This document shows positions 51,501-62,049 of a DNA stretch of 64,000 nucleotides, in pieces (positions within the stretch are counted from its first letter, which is position 1; each line of letters begins with the position of its first letter). The DNA is taken from positions 186,001 through 250,000 of the forward strand of contig CAMPDV010000358.1 of the NCBI GenBank assembly GCA_946699065.1. Direction: 5' to 3'. The notes under the pieces were generated by a model. The model saw only the letters and a program-made list of their open reading frames with translations. It was not told the origin of the DNA and did no database searches. This DNA is from Loxodes magnus. Lineage: Eukaryota; Ciliophora; Karyorelictea; Loxodida; Loxodidae. A program made the position numbers and the translations under genes.

Positions 51501-53642
51501 TTACTTTTGTGATCATATAATTTATTTTAATCAAAACTAAAATAGGTACAACTTTCAATCTTTTATGAAACATGATTGCTAGAATAAGTGTTGGGAAGGA
51601 GGGCATTTGGCTTTAGTTTTCTTAAGTTCAGTAACTTTATTGATATACGTTCCTTTAGTTTGCTATTTAAGATCTCTGTTTGAAAATACTCAGAAAGTGC
51701 ACATACAACAAAAAGCTTCATTTTTATATACAAAGACCTTTATAATGCTACTATTTGTAGTCCTAAATAAAACTTTGGGCTCAGTTGTTCCTTAACTATA
51801 TGGAGCTATTTACCTTTTAATAACTTTTTTCTTTTTACTTGGAGTTTGGTACATGAATAACGCTTACAATTTTGAATTGGCTGATGCTCTTCAGGTTTTA
51901 TCTCTTCTGCTAATTTTATGAGTTTGCATTTTTGCTTGAATTTTAGGATTTTGGGACCGAAACCAACATTATTTCATATGATTGCCAATACTAGGGGTAT
52001 GTTCTTTCTTAATACTGTTTTTTTGGACTTTTTTTATAGTTAAAGGAGAAAATAAAAAAAAATATATTAACTACTTGAAGACTCTAAAGACATAAACAGA
52101 AAAGTAATTCCGAAGTTATTTTGTAAAAACAATAGATGAATCAGATAAAAAAGAAAGAGATAAAAACAAAAGACTACAGTAAAAGAGATTAAAAAAGTCA
52201 AATAAAATAAAATCTTAAAGAAAAAATGGTAAAGGCAAAGAGGAGAAAGTTGAAAATTAGGAGATTTAATTCAACATTACTCTATAAAAAAGTAAATGAA
52301 AATAAGAGTAAGATGGTGTTCAAAATTAAAAGGTATAAGGAGTAATTGATTACAATTCTTGCTCTTCAACTGAAAAAAGTAACTTTAATAAAAAAACAAA
52401 AGTTTAAGAATATTGTGAACTGCGGGAGTGCTTTTCATGCAATAAATTAGTAAATACTATTGTTATATAATGTAATCATTTCATGTGTCATCCACTTGTG
52501 TAAGAGTAATCAAATTTATTTGAGATAAGATGCTTATAGAAGAAAAAATAAAGTGAAGGTTAGATAATATGCTTTAAGTGCTATTAAAAAAAATTATCGT
52601 AAACTAAATTAATAGCCTATGCAAATTTATTTAAGAGCTAATCAAAATAGGCTGATTTCACAGAAATAAAAGAAAAAGGAATTATGGGATTTTCAAATGA
52701 ATCAAAGAAACATTGTATTGTAAATGCTACTCTATAATGCTTATTTTCAATTCCAAATTTGGTTGAAAACCTTCAATCAGCAAATTTTTCATTAAGTATA
52801 AGAAAGTAAGAAAATAACATTCACTTCATAAGTAACTTAAAGCAAATATAGTAAGAAATGAATGAATATTGGCAAGATGGATTTCTGAATATTGAAGGAT
52901 TTCATGACTAAGTAGATAATTTATAATTGATTCCTTAAAACAAAGATTGCTGTGAATTTATAAAATAGTTCTTTAAACAATTGATTAATGAAGAGATTCT
53001 TATGTATGATTATATGATAAATGGAGAAATGTCCGCTGAAAAACATTGGAAACTTTGGTAATAAAAGAACTCAAGTTTAATCCATAAACTTTTTGGTGGA
53101 TAATTTCAATTACACCTAAAATGTATAAGCTGCTAGCAAAACACAATTGCTTATCATGCCTTTATGGATATTAATCTTAAAGTAACTGGCAATAGCCTCA
53201 AAGAATGCCTCAAGCAATTTTTAGAAGATTGGAAAGATTCTTAAGCACCTTGCAAATTATGCCATTAATATATGATAAAGAAGTAAAAAATATTTCATGC
53301 TCCAAAAGTTCTTCTTATCAGTTTTGAAAGAGCCATTTAAAACCTCTAAAGAACTAGCAAAGTAGAATAACTTGTTGTATTAGAGTTAGAGCTGTAGATA
53401 GAATAGTAAATATTTTATATAGAAATCTAAATGTTGCTAAAATTTATGAACTATGTGGAGTAATCATTCACAAAGGAAACCTTTAAGAGGGTCACTATGT
53501 ATGCTATGCAAAAAGAAATGAATTGTGGTACTTTTTTGACGACAACAAGTTTAGATAGTAAGTTTTAAAATTTAGAGCAAATATAGAAGAATTTAAAACT
53601 TCTCAAGCTTATATACTCTTTTATAAGGAGAAAACTATTTGA
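48535..53642 (+). CDS. ANF-receptor-like multispan receptor fused to a ubiquitin-specific protease
   Basis: Exons 48535-53405 and 53423-53642 encode 1,696 aa. In order: signal peptide (1-18); a large ectodomain like the ANF/type 1 periplasmic-binding fold (for example AFNWKKIKILRDESKWSEG near 492, with many N-glycosylation sites); a membrane span at about 800-820; a charged coiled coil; six to eight spans between about 928 and 1170; a basic linker; a zinc-binding segment (CFSC at 1299-1302, CNHFMCH at 1313-1319, CFKC at 1346-1349); and a USP catalytic domain. The USP has the Cys box HCIVNATLQCL (Cys1394), zinc pairs CISC and CKLC, and the His box GHYVCYA (His1648) with FFDDN. It would be a receptor whose cytosolic tail removes ubiquitin. 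A TGA at 52297 in the linker could instead be a stop, but the downstream part then lacks a Met before its zinc motif. Confidence 0.75.
53406..53422 (+). other. 17-nt GT-AG intron in the USP domain
   Basis: The sequence GTAAATATTTTATATAG must be removed to bring the conserved USP His box (GHYVCYA) into the same frame as the Cys box. Total exon length is then an exact multiple of three, ending at TGA 53640. Confidence 0.8.
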
Positions 53643-55747
53643 ACATAAAACTTTTTACAATATTCAAGCAATTTAAATTATATAAAATACTTTTATTTTA
53701 AATTTAATCTTCTTAATATTCAAACTAAAAAGGATTAATTACTATGTAAATTCATTTAATATCAAGGGCCATTTAATAAATCTAAATGCATCATAATATT
53801 AAGAAATTAGTGTTAAATAGATAAAGCATTCTAACTATAAGTATATTGGTTGTTTATTAAAGATATTACTTCTAATACATAAAGAAATATATACTTCTTT
53901 AGTAATTGAATTAGCAAGATACATTTAATAATTTTCATTAATAAAAGAGCTAAAGTTAAATATAGTTGGTAATTATTGCTCATTGCTAGCATTTGTTAAT
54001 TATAATTGTTTTACATCTATTAATTTTAAATTTTTTTTAATATACAACTCAATGAGAATGAAGTATGAAAGGGATGAAAAAATCCATAATAAGCCTAAAA
54101 TGAATAAGATCTACAGTTAATTTATAGAATATATTTATTATCTCTTTCAATTTATTAAGTTTTTTCCTGCGTAGCTTCAAATTTTTAAAGTTCAGTTAGT
54201 AGGCATGTAAGTATGTTGACGCGATTTTTGTCTGTTTTATAGAAAATTAAATTAGGAAGAATAATTTAAGCATAAATTTTAACCAATATATTTTATTACT
54301 AAACAACTTAATTTAAGTTCGAATAATACTAAAGTCTATAGCACTTCCAAATTATACCATTTAATGGTTAAATTTGGTTATAATTTAATTACTAAAATCT
54401 AAGAATATTTAATCTCTTCTATAAGAAGTTTTTACCTTCTTAGTTTAACTTTTACACATAAAATCTTGCAAATTTTATTTGATTAAGCTTTATTAAAGTT
54501 TTTTAATAGTTATAAAGCAAGTTTTATGATATATGTGATATAATTAGAATAAATGACTATTATATTGTTATTTAGAGTAAATAAAGCTATAAGCATTTTA
54601 TAATGCTAAAATAATTTAAGTAGTATCATAATAAAATAAGCGATTATTATGCTTTTTATTCTTCTAATCTTCCAGAACCCTCATATGTAATGTATTTTCC
54701 TAACATGATAACTATAACCTGTTACTTATTTCTCAAATCACTTTTATACAAATAATGAATTTACTAAAGCATAATAAAAATACTTATAAAGCATTATTAT
54801 AGTTAGTTCATCCTTAATTGATTGAAAAGTTAGCATTTAGGTAATTATTAGTATATATTTTTATTTAAGAAGGTATTTTCTATAAACATATAATGATAAT
54901 ATATAAAACTAAGCAATGCTTTATTATAAGTATAATAGATATATATAATCTAAAATACATAAGAACATTAATTGATTATGTATATTTAATAATATAATAA
55001 TTAAAATAATATAAGTAGATATTAAATAGTAGTAGCATACAAATATACTTTATATTTATAATAAATATATTCATAATTACTAAAAGCTACTAAAAGTTAT
55101 TCTTTTAATCTTTTAAAATTATAATAGCCTTATATCATTTATGCTAGGCTTTTATTTAATTATTATAGATTATTTTTTATATTAATGAAAAGTTAAATAT
55201 TCTAAATATAAGTTTTATTTTTAACAGCATCTAAAATAATTCAATGCCTATAAAATTATTTTTAGACCATATTGAGATATAAGTTGAATTATATTATGGA
55301 TATTAGATTAAATAGTAAAATAAAGCATAATAGCTATATAATAAATAGTGTATTTTAGATAAAACAGACAATACTTTTTAGTCTTAGAGAAACTAAATAA
55401 TTTATTAAATATTTTTTCAAAGCTTTGATGCTCTAATCTAAAATTACTATTATAGTTCTTAAATATTTGATTGATAGACTGAACTTAAAATCTGATTTTA
55501 TACTTGCTTGATTAAAGTAATTTTATTTATTTATTCCAAATTAAAATAAGCTGCTGCTAATAAATTGAAGATCTAAAATAATCTTATCAAACTATTTGGA
55601 CTTTCAATTTACTCACAAGTCAAAACAGTATGATATAAGATAAAGTTATAACATTTAATTAGTTGCTTTAAATAAAAGAAGAAATAGCTTAGTTATAAGA
55701 AATTTAAATCTAATTTATCTTAAATTTTATTTAAATAATTATTGAAA
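53643..55747. other. AT-rich spacer
   Basis: About 2.1 kb of extremely AT-rich DNA with no coding-like frame. Confidence 0.45.
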
Positions 55748-57960
55748 ATGTCAGTGACAAAGGATTATTTATCAGCTTTAGTAATTACCAACTTAGATTG
55801 GGTGCTAAATGAGTTTGATATTACTAGAGAGGAAGTAAAATTGCTTGTTAGCGACTTAAAATACTTCAAAATCGGGATTTTATTGTTGAAATTAAAGGAA
55901 AATTAAAGCTTTAAGACTAGTAATCTAGGTATTAAATATCTGAAAAAATAGGGTTTCCTCTTAGTATATTCAACTAAGTAATTTCTGAATCAAGATCACT
56001 TAAGTAAGAAGGGGTATAAAATAGTTAATAAAAAGATAGCAAAATGTTGGAACTTTGAAATAATAATTCTATACAATCAAATGATTAAAATCCTAATTAT
56101 TAAATATATCAAACTATAAGCGAAAAACAAAAAGAAACTTAAAAAATATAGGAAGATATTCTTTAGTGCTACAAAGAGTTTTTAAAAGTAGAAGAAAAAT
56201 AAGAAAGTACTTATAGTTATAAAAAAAGACCAAGAAAAGAAATCTAAAAGAAAAAAATAATCTTACCAGATTAAATAAAGCTTAATGATATTTCTAAATA
56301 AAATACTCAAAACTAATAAATAAACATTTAAAGTATAAACTAAACTTAAATACAGAAAGTGATTTATATTCTGAGATTTAAAGTTTCGAATAAAATTAAA
56401 TAGAAGACTAAGAAAACTTATAGAGCTAATGTTAATTATAAAATAAAGAAATAATTCGCTTAACTAAAAGTGGAGTCATTTTTAGAGAGCCTGAAGATAA
56501 ATAATTATTTGCATGCCTATACTGTGATCAAATCTATAATGAAGGAATCGTTCTCTCAATGCATTTCATAGATAAAATGCCTAAGAAAAATTAATTGATC
56601 TTTTCTGTCCCTTATGTTAGAATCTCACTTTTGAAAATAATTCTTTATACAAATCTCATTTAGAACATCACTAAAAGCAAGGAGAAATTATAAAATACAC
56701 TTTATAGCAAATAAAAACATTTTAATTCTCTTAAGCAAAAAAATTACTTAACTAGCCCAAAAAGAAAATAGCTTTGGCAAAGTAGAAAAATAAGAAAACC
56801 TTGAAGGAAAACAAAAAACAGAAAAAATACTCAAAGGTAAAATTGAAAATATTTCAAGTGATGAGTCTATTCTTCTAATATAAACACAAAAACACTAGTG
56901 TGCTGAATGTAAGAAAATTTTTCCAAAAGAAGAATAATTTATTTAACATCAAAAAAGGCACGAAAAGAAAAATTTAAATTACAAGCTTAAAACTAGCAAA
57001 ACATATAAGAGTTAGAAAGAGAAAATACAACATTAAAACACGGTATAATTATTTACAACAAGGATGATAGTACTTCATATAAATGTAAAGAATGTGAAAG
57101 TATATTCAAAGCAAATTTAAAGTTATAAAAACATTTTTAAAAGAACCATCTGCACGCTTAACTATGGACTATAAATTGCTCAATATTTTAAGGCTAATTT
57201 ATCGAGAGAAAATATTTACTTAAACATTTAACTGGGCATTCATTTAAAGAATAGAAGAAGTTAGAAATAATAGACTAATAAGAAGAAAGTTTAGCCAGTA
57301 AAAAAAGTAAGAAAGAAAATGATGTTTAACAAGAACTTAATTAACTAAAGGATGAAATAAAAATTGATATCAAAGTCAAAATAAGTAGAATTTAAGAAAT
57401 AATAAAATCAAAAGTAAAAGAAGAAATTATCAAAAATAATATAAAAGTAAATAAAAGAAGAAAAATATAAAAACAGGAAACAAGTTAACAATAACTAGGA
57501 TAAAAATAGTGAAGATTTAAAATAGGATGAGTAAAAATAGAAAATAATGCTCAAAAGGAAGTTCAAAAAGATTAAGTATTAGAAAAATTTACTAAAATTG
57601 AAGCAAAAGAATTAACTTCAAGATAAAATTATTAAAATAAGCCACAAGAAACATAATAATAAGAAATAGGATTCTAGAAGTTTAGGAAAACAGTTGATTA
57701 AACTAAAACAGATAAGAATAAACCAAAATAATTTAACTACACAAAATAGATGAGTTTTGAAAATTTAAATAATAATTTTTATTTTCCAACTTAGAATAAT
57801 AGATAAATAATTTAATCAAGCTTATAACCAAGTTTTCATCCAAGTTTGTATCCAAATTTAGTGAATCAATATCAATAGAATTAATATAATGAAAGACTTT
57901 AGTATCAAAGTATGCATTACTCTTATTACATGTCTCAATACAACTAAACAAAAATTTAAT
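55748..57960 (+). pseudogene. Degraded copy of the C2H2 zinc-finger gene
   Basis: This region aligns with the intact gene at 10931 from the start (MSVTKDYLSAL versus MSVQRECLSAL) through IRLTKSGV and CLYCDQ, the five fingers, and the Tyr-rich tail (NLVNQYQQ, HYSYYM). It needs at least four frame changes: near 55872, between about 56280 and 56350, near 56600 and near 57005. Zinc ligands are also lost: the first finger has Met for a His, and the fifth finger has Phe for its second Cys. Codons have drifted towards A/T. It still preserves TGG where the intact copy has TGA for Trp18. Some small shifts could be tiny introns, but lost ligands point to decay. Confidence 0.75.
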
Positions 57961-58404
57961 TTTAATTGATAAATTTTAAATTAATAGAAATAAATAATTT
58001 ATAGCTTCTTAATAAAGATCGTATATTACTATAAATTATGTGGTATCATTTTCTACAGTATCTTTTGCTCGTAGTAGATAAATAAAAAATAATATTAGGA
58101 AACATAGAAACTAATTTATTCACAGCATTTTATAAAATTACTTTCATAAGACGACAGAGAACTTTAGTTTATTATACTTTAAATATTAAAGAACTTTACT
58201 TTATCACTAAAACTTATCTTATTTATAATAAATAAAATGTAAATAAATTTCTAAAATAGTAGCTGACTAGGTTTGTTAGTAATAAATATATACCAAATTT
58301 CTGAAAAGATAATTAAGTTAGCTATTACTAAAATTTATACCTTTTGTTTATTTTATTATATATAATAAGGAATATTATATATATTTTTTAAAACCGCCAT
58401 AGTT

Positions 58405-58690
58405 GTTCGAAGGTGAACAACAAGGTCATCTTCATCAGAGGTTGGGGAAGTTAAGTACCCATAATCGACTTTATGTCTTCCTCTGCTTTGGCTTGGCCTC
58501 GAGACATAAGATTCTTAGACCTTCGACACTGACTTATTATAATTTTTAATACTGGAACGAAAAAGAAATATAATTGCGAGCTTCATCAGAGGTGGGGAAT
58601 TTAAGTACCCATAATTGACACATGTCGTCCTCTGCTTTGGTGATGCAATGAGACACAATCCTGCCATGTCCTTGGACATCCAACAAGTAT
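58405..58690. repeat. Structured direct-repeat element (two related units)
   Basis: A GC-richer block contains two copies of a unit of about 60 bp (58430-58491 and 58581-58640). Each runs from CTTCATCAGAGG through TTAAGTACCCATAAT to CCTCTGCTTTGG, so each is also an internal hairpin (CAGAGG with CCTCTG). The first copy is enclosed by GTTCGAAGGT at 58405 pairing with ACCTTCGAC at 58519. The second is followed by a small TGTCC-TT-GGACA hairpin. Conserved sequence with conserved stems suggests a structured RNA pair or a nonautonomous mobile element; neither could be named. Confidence 0.6.
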
Positions 58691-58715
58691 TAAAGATACA
58701 AGTATTCTGAAATTA

Positions 58716-58830
58716 TATCAGTATTGAACATTTTTATCAGTACTGAATAATTATACCAATATTGAACAAGGTTTATCAGTATCTAATAATTTTATCAGTA
58801 AGAAACATTCTTGTCAGTATGAAACATTTT
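58716..58830. repeat. 19-bp minisatellite, six degenerate units
   Basis: Units start at 58716, 58735, 58754, 58774, 58793 and 58812 with a consensus near TATCAGTATTGAACATTTT. The period is 19 bp with one 20-bp unit. It directly follows the structured direct repeats. Confidence 0.75.
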
Positions 58831-58835
58831 TTTAA

Positions 58836-58870
58836 AGAGCTGCGCACCAACGAGAGTGCTACGCGCTCTA
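58836..58870. other. GC-rich hairpin
   Basis: AGAGC-t-GCG at 58836 is complementary to CGCGCTCT ending at 58869, giving a GC-rich stem next to the minisatellite. It stands out in AT-rich DNA and may belong to the same element as the preceding repeats. Confidence 0.45.
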
Positions 58871-61800
58871 TAATCAAATTTATTTATTTATTTATAAGAT
58901 TATTTTTGTTTAATTATTGTTATATTTATTTAAATTAATACTTGTATAATACTGATTATTCTCAAATATTAAATTGTTATCTACTATCTATCTTAATAGT
59001 TCTCTGTTAATTTATTAAACATTAGTATTTGAAAACTATATTAGCTTAATATATTAAAGATATTACGTTTCTATAATCTTGCATACGTTTAGAGTTTATT
59101 AAATTTTATAGATCCTTTTATAATTAATAATTGATGTGAAGACAATAAAAATAGAAGGTTTTAAAATTAAAAGTATCCCAAAAAGATTTAAAAGAAAAAA
59201 ATGTATTTTTAGTAGATATATATGGAAGGATAGAACTCTAAGTTAAATCTAATTTTAATAATAATTAAAGTATATTTCAAATTAAAATCCCTATATGAAT
59301 TTTTGGAATTTAGATTATTACATATATACATCATAAAAAAACTAGTTGATTCTAAATGTGTAAAAGAGAAAATAATTTAAATTAGATATACAAATGATGG
59401 GAAATAGAAAAAATAGATAATTAAGTATATAAATAAAATTGTATAAAGAAACATTTATTTTTAATTTAATCAAATATTTTTATTATTTAAGTGCTAGTTA
59501 AGTTTAATTACTCTTTTGAATAGAAAGATTTAGAGTGATAATATTTAAAAATATAGTAAATCAAATATAAACGAATAATCAAATAAACTAAATAGCTTAT
59601 TTATATAGCAACTTGCTATTTTATATAGCTTATTAAGATAAATTGTTAGAATTTAAAATAGTTCAGTAGAGAGTCTATGCTTATTAAGAAAAATGTAAGT
59701 AAGGCAATTTTACGCATTAAAACCATAAATCAGGTTTATTAAATTTTAGTAAAAATCTAAAAGTGTCTATTAAAAGAGCAAGCTTTGTCTTCAATAAAGA
59801 AACATATTTCAACAAAAATAATAAAATAATTATATTAAATCTAGATAACTAAAGGAAATCAATTTATTCTAGCAAATTGATAAATATACTAAAGGAAAAT
59901 AATTAAAATATGTAGCTTATTTCTATCTTAGTTTTATACAAGGAATTATCATTTAAGCATATTCTATGAGAATAAAATAAAATAAGTTAGAAAGATTTAA
60001 AATTAATAATTTCTTTAAAAATAAAAATTCCTTCGTAGATATAAAATAGCCTTCAATTTATCAATCTAAATAAAATATATAATTAACCAAAAAGTTATTA
60101 ATCGATACCAATTCAGAAGAAAATAGTAAATAGTAGATATAAAGCTAGATAAATAAAAATAATATAAAAATAAATGAAAGAAATAATTAAAATTAAGAAT
60201 TAATTAAATAATTAGAAAGAAAATAGATATTCTTCTAATTATTTAATTAATTATCATAAGTCTAGGGTAAATTTAATTTTTAAGCAATCTTTTAAAATAT
60301 GCTAATTTTCATCTTCTTAAATAAAAATATTTAGCAATAGAAACTTTAATATAGAGAAAAGTAATTTTGCTAACAAATAAAAATTTATTGTTACTAAATT
60401 ATTTGATTACTTACTAAATGCTAAACAATTTTTAGTTTTTTAAGTTTTTAACTTGCTTTAAACTAATAAATTTTAAGCAAGATAAATAAAAAGCATATAG
60501 GATAGATAATCATAAGGTAATATTATAAAATATCTAAGATGATTATTAAATTTAGCAATAATTTATATATATTTAATATTATCTTTTCTTAAAATGACTT
60601 TCTTAGTTCTAACAAATCAGGTAAATATCTAAGTTATTAATAAGAAAATCATTTAATGAAAAATAGTAAAATTCAAAACATTTTATATTTATAAGGTATA
60701 ATCGAATAATAACTTATTGGAGTATTTTCATACAGAAAGTAGAATATCAAAGTTTAACTGAAAATCTGTAATAAAAGTGAAACAAATAAAATGCTTTAAT
60801 TTTTTAAATAGATAATAGTCTATGTAAAATAAATCATAAAAAAGGGAATATCTTACTAAATAAATTAGATATTTTCATCTGTAACTTGAAAATTGTTTAA
60901 ATGTCTTTCTTAGAACTGAAATCCATCTAGGGATATTATTAATATTTAAATTAAACAAAATTTAAATAGATTAAGAATATATAGCTAAAATTAGTTGATT
61001 TTTAAAACTCTTTCAAATAAACTTTATATGAAATCTAACTAAAAATGTAAATAAATTTGATTATTATTAAAGTTATAAACTTGTTAGATAATAAGAGTTA
61101 TTTACTTAATAAAACTAAAATTATAGAGTAAGATTAATAGTTATAAATCTTAGAAAATAGCTTGCATTAAAAGTATGTCTTTATTATCAAATCATAGAAG
61201 TTTAATAACCTATTTCAAATTTAATTAATTCAGAGTCTGCAAAGTATGAATAAACTTTTTTAATGAAAAAACCTTTATTGGTTATTAAGTTTTTCTATTA
61301 CAATTTTGAAATTTTTATATCTAAGTTTTGAAATTAATTTAACGAAATGATAGCTATCAAATTATTTATTTTAAAATCCTATCTTAAATTATTTATTTTA
61401 TAGCTTATATTTAAAAATTCCACATGATAGTTTATTATATATCATCTAATTTCTTTATTTATTTAGCACCTAAAATTTAATTTAGTATATTGAATAAATT
61501 TTATTCCAAATTTACAATTCTATAAAATTTTTTCTATCTAAATAACTTATAAAATTCCTAAGTTTGTCAAATTTATCAAGACAAACAGCACTTATGTTTC
61601 TTTACATTCAAAAAATTAGGATTTATTTAATATAATCATTTAATTTAATTATAGTGGTAATTTATTAATGTAATTGAATAGAAAGTTTATCCTTCAATTT
61701 ATAAGCTTTTTATCTTTAATTTATCTCACTAACTAAAGATTTATCTTTTAAGAATTTTTAGATTCTTTTAACTCAATTGATGTAATAAAAGCATTATTTA

Positions 61801-62049
61801 AAATTGTAAGTATTTACATTTTATAATTAGGCAAATTGTATTTATAAAGCATGGAGTGATTTTTTATCTCCAAATTTCATAAAAATTATTATTCTATAGC
61901 TAGTTTGAAATTCTCTATTTTTAGTTTGTTTCGCTTTTCTTTAATTATACTTCTCTAAATTACTACAAGCTATTATTTTTAATAATTTTAAGGATTAATA
62001 GTCCCGATTTGCTAGCATTAATACGTTAAATGAATTACAGGGACTTTTT
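58871..62049. other. Long AT-rich spacer
   Basis: Just over 3 kb of nearly pure AT DNA; no coding-like frame, repeat or GC-rich patch was found. The right end probably contains the 3' side of the leftward zinc-finger copy. Confidence 0.45.

Noticed and set aside
51382-51795. Short standard-code ORFs at 51382-51606 (-) and 51607-51795 (+)
   Set aside because: Both fall inside the receptor/USP gene. The plus one is simply an in-frame piece between recoded stops; the minus one is antisense.
58871-62049. Many long TGA-free frames in this spacer
   Set aside because: The DNA is nearly pure A/T, where TGA is rare by chance, and the frames encode only Lys, Asn, Ile, Phe, Leu, Tyr and Gln-type sequence.
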